Below, piece after piece: positions 42,081 to 51,244 of a stretch of DNA of 64,000 nucleotides. The stretch is from Verrucomicrobiales bacterium (GTDB lineage: Bacteria; Verrucomicrobiota; Verrucomicrobiia; Verrucomicrobiales; DEV007): assembly GCA_029213195.1 (NCBI GenBank), contig JARGNI010000006.1, positions 1 through 64,000 on the forward strand. The letters run 5' to 3'. The notes beneath the pieces were generated by a model. The model ran no database searches and was not told the origin of the DNA. It saw only the letters and a program-made list of their open reading frames with translations. Within the stretch, counting starts at the first letter, position 1, and each line of letters begins with the position of its first letter. A program made the position numbers and the translations under genes.

Positions 42081-44384
42081 CTAGGCGGGAACAAAATCAA
42101 TAAATCCCTTTTCTCGATTGATCCGTGACAAGCGGACGGGGAGCCGGCTTCCTACCGCAAGCAGCGGCATCCCGTTGCGACTTCGAAACTGCCTCGTGTT
42201 TCGATCGAAAAAATAGCCATCACTGGGATGGAGATCATCTCGACGAATCAGCCCTTTGAGCAGCAAGTCGTTGAGCTCGACGAAGGCTCCAATGGGGCGC
42301 ACTTCATAGACCGTTGCATCGAATTGAGCGTCCGGATATTCGCGGCAGACCCGTTCCAGATACTCGATCATCTTCAGCCGCCTCGTCTCCATCTCCGCTT
42401 CGGCAGCCACACGTTCCGTCTTGGAAATGTGATGAGCGATTTCGCTGAGTTCCTGGAGGGAAGGAACTCGATCAGGGTCTTTCGGAGCCGTTTCCTCGTT
42501 TCGACTGGAAAGGATTCGCCGAAGGACCCGGTGCACCACGAGGTCAGCGTAGCGACGAATCGGACTGGTAAAGTGCGTGTAGTTGGTTTTTGCCAATCCA
42601 TAGTGCCCCAGCGGATCCTTTGAGTAGGCCGCCCTTTTGAGGCTCTTGAGAAGAGCCAGCTTCACACTGTGCTCCTCCAGCTTCCCTCGAATGGCAGAGA
42701 GCAATTTTTGAAGCTCGGGTCGATGAGTTACATCCCCGACTCGATGACCAAACATCCGCGCGAGGTCGGCGAACTCTTCCAGCTTTCCAAAATCCGGGTC
42801 TTCATGAATGCGATAGAGCGAAGAGGCCTGGGCATTCTTGGTCGTGAGGGCCACCGCCTCGTTCGCCGCCAGCATGAACTCTTCAATGAGTTGATGACTT
42901 TCATCGTAGACACTCTTTTTCAAGTCCACGGCTCTCCCTTTTCCATCGAGAACCACCCTCACTTCCGGAAAGTCGAGATCGAGTGCCCCCTGGTCGAACC
43001 TCTTCTTTCTCAATCGAGAACCCAGGTCCCACGCCCGAGCGAGATGACGGGCCAGGGTTCTCTCCTTCTCATCCGGCAATTGCTCAATCTCCGAATCCTC
43101 GAGCTGCATCAGGGCAAAGGCTTCCTCATAGCTGAACCGATGCTGACTTCGGATCACCGCCGAGACGAATCGAGCCCCTTTCTGCTCTCCACTGGCATCG
43201 AACTCGAGGATTGCAGCATGCGTCAACCGTTCGACTCCCGGTTTGAGACTGCAGATTCCATTGCTCAGTTGCTCAGGCAACATGGGGATGACCCGATCAG
43301 CGAGATACACACTGTTCCCTCTCTTCCGAGCTTCTTCATCGAGAGCCGAACCTGCTTTCACATAGTGAGCCACATCCGCGATGTGTACGGCCAGTTCCCA
43401 TCCTCCACCCTCTCGCTCCGTGACACAAATGGCGTCGTCGAAGTCTTTTGCGTCTTCGGGATCGATCGTAAAAACATCTCGCTCTCTCCAGTCCTCCCGA
43501 CGAGCCAACTCTTCTTCGGAGACGATCTCGGAAATCAATTCGGCTTCTGCAAGAACTTCGCGAGGAAACTCAAGGGGAAGTCCCATCCGATGGATCACCT
43601 TGAGAATATCGATGCCAGGAGAGTCTTCCCTTCCCAGGATCTCGGTCATTTCCGCCATCGGGAAGAGCTGAGGATCCGTCCAATCGAGGAAGCTGGCCAA
43701 GACGACATCTCCCGGTTTCGCCTCGGGCAGGACTTTCATCAGCTGAAAGTGCGGAGGGAGACGGGAGTCCTCCGGCGCGATCGTCGATCGGTTCCCCTTC
43801 CCATGATAGGTCCCAACGATCTTGCGGGGTTTGCGAGAAACCACCTCCACGACGCGAGCCTGGTGGTAGTCTTCGTCCCGTCGTTCGTCTCCCTTCTGAA
43901 AGTCCCTGGGGCGCGATGAGCGATGCTTTCCGGACTTTCCGCCTCGAGCCCGGCTCCTCTCCGCATACTTGACCCACTTGGGAGGTTCACGCTCCTCGAT
44001 CTCAACGACGACTTCGTCGCCATCGAGGGCGACATCGAGGAATCGCCCCGGCACATAGAGTTGAGGGCGACGCATCTTCCGGAAGATTTCATGATCGTCC
44101 GGCTCAGCAGGTAGGAAAATCCCACTGCGTCGCCTGCGATCCCCATTCACTCGGATGATGCCCCGACAGCGTGCGCCTGCCGAATCCCCTCCCGGCAGAT
44201 GGAATCGAGATTTCTTCCCGCGAACAATTTCTCCCGACTCCTCCATTTCCCGGAGCACTTCGCGAAACATCGCTCGATCTTTCGACGCAACTCCCAGACT
44301 ACGTGCGAGTTCGGATTTGTTCTGGGGACGATACTCGGAACCCGCGATATGCTCGCGCACCTGCTGCAAGAGAGAAGACTTCAA
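42081..44384 (-). CDS. rnr: Ribonuclease R
   Basis: A 767-residue RNase II/R family 3'-5' exoribonuclease. An N-terminal winged-helix domain (KSELARSLGVASKDRAMFREVLREM) and cold-shock domains precede the RNB catalytic domain, with FTIDPEDAKDFDDAI carrying the catalytic Asp residues, SVYLADRVIPMLPEQLSNG and YTHFTSPIRRYADLVVHR. A C-terminal S1-like domain ends the protein. It degrades structured RNA and acts in RNA quality control. The only sensible start in frame is a TTG at 44384 without an obvious Shine-Dalgarno motif; the start is therefore uncertain. Confidence 0.92.
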   Translation of the reverse strand: MKSSLLQQVREHIAGSEYRPQNKSELARSLGVASKDRAMFREVLREMEESGEIVRGKKSRFHLPGGDSAGARCRGIIRVNGDRRRRSGIFLPAEPDDHEIFRKMRRPQLYVPGRFLDVALDGDEVVVEIEEREPPKWVKYAERSRARGGKSGKHRSSRPRDFQKGDERRDEDYHQARVVEVVSRKPRKIVGTYHGKGNRSTIAPEDSRLPPHFQLMKVLPEAKPGDVVLASFLDWTDPQLFPMAEMTEILGREDSPGIDILKVIHRMGLPLEFPREVLAEAELISEIVSEEELARREDWRERDVFTIDPEDAKDFDDAICVTEREGGGWELAVHIADVAHYVKAGSALDEEARKRGNSVYLADRVIPMLPEQLSNGICSLKPGVERLTHAAILEFDASGEQKGARFVSAVIRSQHRFSYEEAFALMQLEDSEIEQLPDEKERTLARHLARAWDLGSRLRKKRFDQGALDLDFPEVRVVLDGKGRAVDLKKSVYDESHQLIEEFMLAANEAVALTTKNAQASSLYRIHEDPDFGKLEEFADLARMFGHRVGDVTHRPELQKLLSAIRGKLEEHSVKLALLKSLKRAAYSKDPLGHYGLAKTNYTHFTSPIRRYADLVVHRVLRRILSSRNEETAPKDPDRVPSLQELSEIAHHISKTERVAAEAEMETRRLKMIEYLERVCREYPDAQFDATVYEVRPIGAFVELNDLLLKGLIRRDDLHPSDGYFFDRNTRQFRSRNGMPLLAVGSRLPVRLSRINREKGFIDFVPA

Positions 44385-44510
44385 AATGGAGAATTTACTC
44401 GAGGAAATAGCTGGACGAGAGACTTGCAGATGTGTTTACATTGTATTCTCTGGTCAAGAAGGCAATTTCGGATAAAAAAGTCTCGCAAGCCTTCTTCCGA
44501 CTCGTTAAAC

Positions 44511-45119
44511 ATGCCCCGAATCATGAGAAAATCACTATCAAAACCAATTTTGGGAGAAACGAGAGGCTTCACTCTTCTCGAGCTCCTCGTCGTCATCGCG
44601 ATCATCGGCATCCTCGCTGGACTGATGTTCCCCGCTACCAGTGGAGCGCTCCGAAGAGCCGAAAAAGCCCACGCCCAGAACACGGCCTACAATTTGAAAA
44701 ACGCGATCGCCGCCTACTTCACCGAGTATCGGAAATATCCCATCGATTCCGACAGCGAGGAAACGGAGATCCGCTCCGATCGAGAGCTGATGGATGTGCT
44801 CCTCGGTTCAGATGGAGAAGGCGAGTCCGGCGGACTCAACCCCCGCAGAATCGCGTTTTACACCGGAAAGCAGGCCAAGCCTATGGGCGGTGGAAAATAC
44901 CGCAAAGGAGTGACCCTCGAAGAAGATGGCGGCGGTGAACTCTGGGATCCCTGGGGAGAATACTACTACGTCCGCCTCGATCTCGACTACAACAACCGGG
45001 TCGCGACCCCCACCTGGGACAATCAGGTCGACGCGGCCTTCCTGCCCGAGTCCATCCTTGTCTGGAGCACAGGAAAAGAAATCCAGGGTGACGACAGCGA
45101 CAATATCAAGACCTGGTAA
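44511..45119 (+). CDS. Stand-alone type II secretion / prepilin-like protein
   Basis: A 202-residue pseudopilin. ETRGFTLLELLVVIAIIGILAGLMFP is a canonical prepilin signal, and the C-terminal region (ELWDPWGEYYYVRLDLDYNNR, then ILVWSTGKEIQ) resembles GspG-like proteins. It is more than 10 kb from the gsp operon. Similar orphan prepilins are numerous in Verrucomicrobia and Planctomycetes with unknown roles. ATG codons at 44511 and 44523 are both possible; neither has a clear ribosome site. It is divergent from rnr. Confidence 0.85.
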   Translation: MPRIMRKSLSKPILGETRGFTLLELLVVIAIIGILAGLMFPATSGALRRAEKAHAQNTAYNLKNAIAAYFTEYRKYPIDSDSEETEIRSDRELMDVLLGSDGEGESGGLNPRRIAFYTGKQAKPMGGGKYRKGVTLEEDGGGELWDPWGEYYYVRLDLDYNNRVATPTWDNQVDAAFLPESILVWSTGKEIQGDDSDNIKTW

Positions 45120-45132
45120 TCGCCTTTCTCCA

Positions 45133-45173
45133 AACCCGTTCTTTTTCGCCTACTCGACGATGAAGAACGGGTT
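45133..45173. terminator. Possible bidirectional hairpin between prepilin gene and cysQ
   Basis: AACCCGTTCTT (45133-45143) and AAGAACGGGTT (45163-45173) form a perfect 11-bp stem around a 19-nt loop. It begins 14 bp after the prepilin stop and covers the last codons of cysQ, so it could end both converging transcripts. U-tracts are weak on both sides, so its action as an intrinsic terminator is uncertain. Confidence 0.35.
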
Positions 45174-45911
45174 GAGCAGATTCTCTTTGTTGTAGCAAAG
45201 CGGCTCTCTCGAATCAAACTGGAGGACTTGTCGCCCTGCCTGGTTGGCAATGGCGTGTGCGGCCCCCGTATCCCACTCCATCGTGGGTCCGAGTCGCGGA
45301 TAGACATCGGCGGCTCCTTCCGCGACAAGGCAGAGTTTGAGCGAACTCCCCGCGGAGAGAAATTCGACCGTCTTGCCAGCCGACTCGAGATCCTCGACAA
45401 ATTTCTTCACGTCATCGGTGAGGTGAGAGCGACTCGCCACCACGGTTACGGAGTCTTTCTCAAGGTAATGCTCGCCGCCGGACATCCTCACCGGGCTGCC
45501 GGAAGCAGTCGACTTCCAGGCTCCATTTCCTTCCTCGGCCCAGAATAGGTGTTCACCGACCGGTTGGAACACGACTCCGAGAACAGGCTGCCCTTTTCGA
45601 ATCAGCGCAATGTTGACGGTGAACTCGCCGTTTCGTTTTACAAACTCCTTGGTGCCGTCGAGCGGATCGACGAGCCAGAATTGATCCCAATCCTTCCGCT
45701 CTGCGAATTCCGTTGCCTTCATCTCCTCGGAAATAATGGGAATCTCCGGGAAGGAATTCTGGAGTCCCCTTTCGATGACCGCATTGGACCGACGATCGGC
45801 CTCCGTCAGGGGGGAGGAATCTTCCTTCGTCTCGACCCCGAACTCCGTTCCATAGACTTCGAGGACGGCGGCACCCGCCTCTAGGGCAATCTCTTTGACT
45901 ACTTCGATCAT
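45150..45911 (-). CDS. cysQ: 3'(2'),5'-bisphosphate nucleotidase CysQ
   Basis: A 253-residue inositol-monophosphatase-fold enzyme. The metal-binding motifs are intact: SEEM (about 60), WLVDPLDGTKEF and EWDTGAAHAI, with SSPLTEADRRSN upstream. CysQ converts adenosine 3',5'-bisphosphate (PAP) to AMP and so relieves inhibition of sulfate assimilation. That role fits an organism releasing sulfate through several sulfatases, though the link is inferred. I use the ATG at 45911; a TTG lies 15 bp upstream. Confidence 0.92.
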   Translation of the reverse strand: MIEVVKEIALEAGAAVLEVYGTEFGVETKEDSSPLTEADRRSNAVIERGLQNSFPEIPIISEEMKATEFAERKDWDQFWLVDPLDGTKEFVKRNGEFTVNIALIRKGQPVLGVVFQPVGEHLFWAEEGNGAWKSTASGSPVRMSGGEHYLEKDSVTVVASRSHLTDDVKKFVEDLESAGKTVEFLSAGSSLKLCLVAEGAADVYPRLGPTMEWDTGAAHAIANQAGRQVLQFDSREPLCYNKENLLNPFFIVE

Positions 45912-45973
45912 GTGGCCGCCAACCAACCTGCGGGTCTCTCGAAGTCAAAGAGAAAAGATGCCTCCTGGCAGGC

Positions 45974-48850
45974 TCATTGCAGGCGCTTCAGCTGATCCGC
46001 AGTCCACTTCACCGCCTGCTCGGCATCGGGGTCGTCCGGATTGCCTTCCATGTAGGTCTGCCAGCTCAACCTGGCGAGTTCGAGATGCTCCTTGGCTTCC
46101 GACTCTTTGCCCGACTCGATACAGGCGAATCCGGCCAAGCCACGGGCTCTAGCCAGCGCTCGCTGATACTGAGAAATCATCGTGTTTTCTTTCGAGATCA
46201 ACTCGAGCACGGCAATGGCTTCCTCTAGGGGGCCCCGAGATTCATCGAAGGCTCCCCCATCGCCGAGCAACTCCGCAAGATGGGCAAGCCGTTGCGAATA
46301 GGAATAGAGGACATCCGAGGGGACCTTGCCCTTATTCTCCCGGATGATGGGCTGCAGGATTCCGATGGCTTCCTGCTCCAGGCGAATCGCGTTCTCGGAA
46401 CGCCCCCCATCTCGTTGGTTCTTCGCGAGGACTCCGTAGACATCCGCGATCGTTTTCTGGTATTGAGATTCGAAAGGATTCCGAGCCACCACCTTCGAGA
46501 GCACCCCAACGGCCGCCTCCAGCTTTTCGATGTCATTGTTCAGCAAACCAAGCCGAGCGAAACTGTTCCCCAGCCCCAGTTGATAACTGTCGGAGGCCGC
46601 ATTCAGGGTCACCGCTTTTCCATAGAGGTCACTCGACTGGGTGTAAGCCTCTTTCGCGAGATCGAGCTGCCCACGAGCCTCCAGGATTCGACCGGTCAAG
46701 GCAAACGACCTCGCCAACGTTCCGATGACGGAAGGGTCTTCGGGATGGTCATCCTGCAGCTTGAGGAGCTGGATCCCCACCGACCTTGCTCCGTCGAGTG
46801 CCGCATCGAGCCGGTCGATGGCAAGCTCGCACTCGACGATCTCCAGGGAATTCTGATGGATACTGGTGCTCGCCTCGAGCGCATCGGCGGGCGAAGACGA
46901 TCGAACATCCGCCCAGTAGCGAGAGGACTCGGTGAAGTAATGCCTCGCAATGGCATACTCCGTGTTTTTCATCGATAGCTCTCCCAACGACGCTTTGGCG
47001 ATCGCGAGATTCTTGACAAAGGAAACATCGGTCGTCACCTCATCTTCCAGGAGCACGCCATATCGACGCTCCGCTTCGCCGAACGATGCGAGAGACTTCC
47101 CAAACTCGCCCATCTCCTGGTAGATCCGACCGAGAAAGAAAAACGCGTTCGCCGTCGATACGATGAAATCCGGGGCGTCGCCGTAGACTTCGATCAAACG
47201 CTCGTAGTGTCGCTGGGCCTTGATCAGCGCGGAAGATCTCGCCTCCCGGAAACCGGGGACGTCCGTATCATCATTCTCGAGGACAAGCCGGAAAAACTCA
47301 TCCCCATTGTCCTGGGTCTGCCGCACAATCTGCCTCGCCAACTTGGCTTCTCCCTCGAGCTGACTCTTGGTAGCCTCGACATTGTTCAACTTCGAACTCA
47401 GCTGCTCCGAGCTTTTCTGCTTCTCCGTCATTGCCCGGCGATAGGCGTCGGCCTGCTGCTCCACACTGGCCTGCAACTCCGCCGCCTCTACAGTCAGTTC
47501 ATTTCGCACTTCGCGAAGTTCGAAGTAGTTTTTCAATCCGAAGATGGAAACCGGGATCAGGGAAAGCAGACAAAGCAAGGCGGCAATCTGCCAGAGAAGA
47601 ACAGGTCTCGAGGAGAGCATCGATCCCGTTCTCCCGTTGGAACGACCTCTCGCTTGGAGAGGAATGGCCCTCTCCCTCCCCTGGATCTCTTCCCCTTCTT
47701 CAAAATCGAATTCATCGAGCGGATCCAATTCGAAATCATCTCCAGGATCAACAGGATCCGACGGATCGGAAATTTCCCGAGAAGAGACCTTTTCTACAAC
47801 CGGAGCAAGTTCTGCCACCTCTTCAGAAGGTTCAGCCTCGGCTTTCACCGGGGCCTCATCTTCGGCGAGAGCCGGCACCGGGACGATCTTTCGCTTCTCC
47901 GATTTTCGCTTCTTACTCTCCTTCTTCCGCGAGGTGCGGATCGCCCTCTCGAGCGCTTCTTCGACCTCGATCATCGAGCCAGGGCGTGATTCTGGATCGA
48001 ATTCAAGACATTGCTCGACCAGGCTCCGCAATCCCGGCTCGATGAATTCTGCCTCATCCGGCCATTCAACTGGTTTCTCGAGTTCCAACTGGGTGACAAA
48101 GTGCTCCGTCAGCGAAGTCAGTTCACTGAAAGCAATGGCAGCAGAAGACCGCAACGCGGTCGGGCGCTCCGCACATTGCTGCCACAACAGCTCGAGCCGA
48201 GGGAGATGCCCAGTCAGCAACTGGAACGCGATGACTCCAAACGAATAGATATCCCAGCGAAATCCCCTGCCCTCGGAGAAATCTCCCGTGGCCAGCTGTT
48301 CAGGACTGGCAAAAAAGAGGAGATCGCCGCCGCGGAGATACTGAAGCCCGCCCATGAAAACCTGGCCAAAATCTCCGATCGAAACCTGCTGCCCCCCATC
48401 CTCGTCGGCTTCGAGAAACAGGCTGCCCGGTTTAAGCCCCCCATGAAAATAGCCTTCTCGGTGAACACTACTGAGACTGCGAGCGAGATTCTGGATCACC
48501 CCAAGCGATGACTCGGGAGGAAGATACCGCCTCAAACGCTTCAAGGAGGTAAGCTGCCACTCGCCGGTCTTCTTGCTCTTCCATCCGTAATAGGGCATCG
48601 AATAAACCGACGGCGAAAACTCATCGCCGACTCGGTAGTCGTAGACGGGTGCCGCCCCCTCGATTCGAGATGTTGGGTCCGAAAGAACCTGAAAGTACTG
48701 GTCGAGCAGATGAGGACTCGTGGACTGGGCCTTGAGCACCTTGATGACCCGGCGCCCACCCTCTTGATCCGTCGCGGCATAACTCCACCCGAAAGAATCC
48801 TCTCCGAGAAGATCCTCATAATGGTAGCCAGCGAGTTCAGGAAGCTGCAT
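45974..48850 (-). CDS. Membrane pseudokinase with coiled coil and TPR-rich domain
   Basis: A 958-residue protein. Residues about 10-305 form a Ser/Thr-kinase-like domain: Gly-loop GEDSFGWSY (16-24), the likely ATP lysine K37 in VIKVLK, and DFG at 160-162. The catalytic loop reads HGGLKPGS (136-143) in place of HRDLKPEN, so the catalytic Asp and the magnesium-binding Asn are both lost. A basic and then acidic linker (about 305-410), one membrane helix (about 417-437), a coiled coil (about 440-510) and TPR-like repeats (about 540-950) follow. It is probably a nucleotide-binding scaffold or signalling pseudokinase, with its TPR part outside the cytoplasm. A small gene lies 33 bp upstream in the same direction. 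Confidence 0.88.
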   Translation of the reverse strand: MQLPELAGYHYEDLLGEDSFGWSYAATDQEGGRRVIKVLKAQSTSPHLLDQYFQVLSDPTSRIEGAAPVYDYRVGDEFSPSVYSMPYYGWKSKKTGEWQLTSLKRLRRYLPPESSLGVIQNLARSLSSVHREGYFHGGLKPGSLFLEADEDGGQQVSIGDFGQVFMGGLQYLRGGDLLFFASPEQLATGDFSEGRGFRWDIYSFGVIAFQLLTGHLPRLELLWQQCAERPTALRSSAAIAFSELTSLTEHFVTQLELEKPVEWPDEAEFIEPGLRSLVEQCLEFDPESRPGSMIEVEEALERAIRTSRKKESKKRKSEKRKIVPVPALAEDEAPVKAEAEPSEEVAELAPVVEKVSSREISDPSDPVDPGDDFELDPLDEFDFEEGEEIQGRERAIPLQARGRSNGRTGSMLSSRPVLLWQIAALLCLLSLIPVSIFGLKNYFELREVRNELTVEAAELQASVEQQADAYRRAMTEKQKSSEQLSSKLNNVEATKSQLEGEAKLARQIVRQTQDNGDEFFRLVLENDDTDVPGFREARSSALIKAQRHYERLIEVYGDAPDFIVSTANAFFFLGRIYQEMGEFGKSLASFGEAERRYGVLLEDEVTTDVSFVKNLAIAKASLGELSMKNTEYAIARHYFTESSRYWADVRSSSPADALEASTSIHQNSLEIVECELAIDRLDAALDGARSVGIQLLKLQDDHPEDPSVIGTLARSFALTGRILEARGQLDLAKEAYTQSSDLYGKAVTLNAASDSYQLGLGNSFARLGLLNNDIEKLEAAVGVLSKVVARNPFESQYQKTIADVYGVLAKNQRDGGRSENAIRLEQEAIGILQPIIRENKGKVPSDVLYSYSQRLAHLAELLGDGGAFDESRGPLEEAIAVLELISKENTMISQYQRALARARGLAGFACIESGKESEAKEHLELARLSWQTYMEGNPDDPDAEQAVKWTADQLKRLQ

Positions 48851-48883
48851 GATCGTATCTGAAACGTCTCGACCGGAAATTCC

Positions 48884-49186
48884 TTATACCTTTCCGCCCC
48901 CAAGCAGTTCACGGGAAATTCGCTCCCAATCGTCGTCGATTTGTTCCCTGGAAATCGGAGGCTCACCGGCGCGGTGATACCAATATCCGGAATTGCCAAA
49001 ATCTCCCTCGATCGCATGCAGGAGCCCGTGGATCCAGGACCCCATCTTGGAAGGAATGTCCTGCGCTATATTGTGAGCCTCTTCCCACCTCCCAGCCTTG
49101 GTATACCAAAGCGAGAGCAACTCGGGGCTGAGATCACTCGGGGGGGATTCTTCGTCAGTCGATTGCAAAAAGCTCTCAAACGTCAT
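48884..49186 (-). CDS. Small hypothetical protein upstream of pseudokinase
   Basis: A 100-residue soluble protein, acidic and rich in Trp, with a possible TPR-like helical pair (LSLWYTKAGRWEEAHNIAQDI; WIHGLLHAIEGDFGNSGYWYHRAG). No family is assigned with certainty, though similar short proteins of this pattern occur in the phylum. I start at the ATG at 49186; a GTG lies 6 bp upstream. It ends 33 bp before the pseudokinase start, suggesting a shared operon. Confidence 0.65.
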   Translation of the reverse strand: MTFESFLQSTDEESPPSDLSPELLSLWYTKAGRWEEAHNIAQDIPSKMGSWIHGLLHAIEGDFGNSGYWYHRAGEPPISREQIDDDWERISRELLGGGKV

Positions 49187-49268
49187 CACCACAGTCTAGC
49201 TGATATTGAATATCCTCGCAACGCTGTTGTCAGCACTGGTAAATATCTTCGAGCAGGCGGAAAAGAGC

Positions 49269-50249
49269 TCAACTTTCATCGGTGCAGCAGGGGCAAGGCT
49301 GCACCCAGTGTCCAGGGGAAACCTCACGAAGTGCCAGGTCCATCCCCACGCTGGCTTCCCACTTCGGATGTCCCATACGGTGACCAAAGGCGCATCCTTG
49401 GGGAGGATCGATCGGCGAGGGAACATCGCCTTCCAGGAGCCTCCGATCGCGATCGAGCGACGGATCTGCCACCGGGATCGCTGAAATCAGGGCCTTGGTG
49501 TAGGCGTGCTTCGGATTCTCGTAAATCTCATCGGCTCCCGCGAGTTCGACGATCTTCCCCAGGTACATGATCGCGACTCGGTCGGAAACGTGTTTCACCA
49601 CGGCGAGATCATGCGCGATGAACAAATAGGCGAGACCGAAGTCCTCCTGCAATTCCATGAGAAGATTGAGCACCTGGCTCTGTACTGAAACATCGAGGGC
49701 AGAGACCGGTTCATCACAGAGAATCAGCTTGGGATTCAGCGCGAGGGCACGGGCAATCCCGATTCGCTGGCGCTGGCCTCCCGAGAATTCGAAAGGATAG
49801 CGATTCCCCGCCGATTCGCTGAGCCCCACCTTTTCGAGAAGTTCCGCGACCCGTTTCCCACGCTCGGCTCGGCTCCCTCGCTTTTGAATCACGAGAGGCT
49901 CCTCGACGATATCCCTCACCGAGTGGCGGGGATTCAATGACTCGGCCGGGTCCTGAAAAATCATCTGCATCTCCCGCCTGACGGGATTCAGCTCCCTCCT
50001 TCGCAGGTGCGTGATATCGGTCCCCTCGAATTCGATACGACCAGCCGTCGGATCGAGAAGACGTGCCGTCGCTTTGGCCAGGGTCGACTTGCCACAACCC
50101 GATTCTCCCACCAGGCCGACCGTCTCACCTTCGTTGACGGTCAGGGACACGCCATCCACCGCCTTGCATGCTCCCATCGCACGGAGGAAAACGCCCCCCT
50201 TCACCGGGAAGTGCATTTTCAGGTCTTCGATTTTCAAGAGCGGCTTCAT
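49269..50249 (-). CDS. oppF: Oligopeptide ABC transporter ATP-binding protein (OppF-like)
   Basis: A 326-residue ABC ATPase. Walker [11 protein letters not shown]-loop [11 protein letters not shown], signature FSGGQRQR, Walker B LILCDEP and the H-loop AHD are all intact. The C-terminal extension of peptide-type ATPases is present, but ends with [12 protein letters not shown]. It powers peptide import with OppD and two permeases. The ATG at 50249 overlaps the oppD TGA by 4 bp. It is the last gene of a five-gene transporter operon. Confidence 0.92.
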   Translation of the reverse strand: MKPLLKIEDLKMHFPVKGGVFLRAMGACKAVDGVSLTVNEGETVGLVGESGCGKSTLAKATARLLDPTAGRIEFEGTDITHLRRRELNPVRREMQMIFQDPAESLNPRHSVRDIVEEPLVIQKRGSRAERGKRVAELLEKVGLSESAGNRYPFEFSGGQRQRIGIARALALNPKLILCDEPVSALDVSVQSQVLNLLMELQEDFGLAYLFIAHDLAVVKHVSDRVAIMYLGKIVELAGADEIYENPKHAYTKALISAIPVADPSLDRDRRLLEGDVPSPIDPPQGCAFGHRMGHPKWEASVGMDLALREVSPGHWVQPCPCCTDES

Positions 50250-51238
50250 CCTTCGTAGCAATAGGGACAGGTTTCGACCCAGTGACCGGGAGAAACTTCT
50301 TTGAAATCGGGACGCGTGCGGATCGACTCGTCATCGTGCTCGACCTCGGATCGCGTCGAGAAACGGCATCCGGAAGGCATCTCCTGGAGCGAAGGCACGT
50401 TCCCGGGGATCGTCGGCAGCTTGGTTTTTCGCTCCCGATCCAGACGCGGGATCGAGCGGAGCAACCCCTTGGTGTAGGCATGGAGCGGATTGGCGAACAA
50501 TTCCCTGGTCGAGGTCCACTCGACCACGCGCCCTCCATACATCACGACCACATCGTCGCAGTTTTCGGCGATGACACCGAGATCGTGAGTGATGAGAATC
50601 ACGGCCATTCCCATCTCCTGCTGCAACTCATCGATCAGCGCCAGGATCTGCGCCTGGACGGTCACATCGAGAGCAGTCGTCGGCTCGTCGGCAATCAAGA
50701 GCTTGGGGCGATTGATCAGGGCCATCGCAATCATGACCCGTTGCCTCATTCCCCCGGACAACTGGTGAGGATATTCCCCTACCCGGATCTCCGGTGCGGG
50801 AATCCGCACTCGCTTCAGCATCTCGATGGCCTGTTCCAAAGCTTCCTCGGGCGATACATCCTGGTGCAAATGGATCGCCTCGGTGAGTTGTCGTCCGATG
50901 GTATGAACCGGGTTCAGAGCCGTCATCGGCTCCTGGAAAATCATGCTGATGTCGTTCCCTCGGATCTCGTGCATCTCGTCCCGATCGACCTTCTGAAGAT
51001 CGCGACCATCAAACCAGACCTCCCCACTGCGCACCTTTCCCATCGGCTGAGGCAGCAACCGGATCAAGCTCAGGGCCGAAACGCTCTTTCCACAACCCGA
51101 CTCTCCGACGATTCCCAGCGTCCTGCCGCGATCGACTTTGAAATCGACATCATCCACTGCGACGAGCTCACCCGCCTCGGTATCAAACGAGGAGGAGAGA
51201 TCGGTCACTTCCAGCAACTGTCGAGAATCTTCGCTCAT
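50246..51238 (-). CDS. oppD: Oligopeptide ABC transporter ATP-binding protein (OppD-like)
   Basis: A 330-residue ABC ATPase with Walker [11 protein letters not shown]-loop [10 protein letters not shown], signature LSGGMRQR, Walker B LLIADEP and H-loop THD. The C-terminal oligopeptide-transporter domain ends [15 protein letters not shown], echoing the paired-cysteine end of the OppF homologue. It sits 7 bp after the solute-binding protein gene. Confidence 0.92.
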   Translation of the reverse strand: MSEDSRQLLEVTDLSSSFDTEAGELVAVDDVDFKVDRGRTLGIVGESGCGKSVSALSLIRLLPQPMGKVRSGEVWFDGRDLQKVDRDEMHEIRGNDISMIFQEPMTALNPVHTIGRQLTEAIHLHQDVSPEEALEQAIEMLKRVRIPAPEIRVGEYPHQLSGGMRQRVMIAMALINRPKLLIADEPTTALDVTVQAQILALIDELQQEMGMAVILITHDLGVIAENCDDVVVMYGGRVVEWTSTRELFANPLHAYTKGLLRSIPRLDRERKTKLPTIPGNVPSLQEMPSGCRFSTRSEVEHDDESIRTRPDFKEVSPGHWVETCPYCYEG

Positions 51239-51244
51239 CGTTCT

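Noticed and set aside
42669-43919. Open frame of over 400 codons opposite rnr
   Set aside because: Antisense to the conserved RNB domain; no family pattern.
44434-44448. TACATTGTA upstream of the orphan prepilin as a BlaI operator
   Set aside because: The spacer between the half sites is one base, not two, and the flanks do not match the site at 35818.
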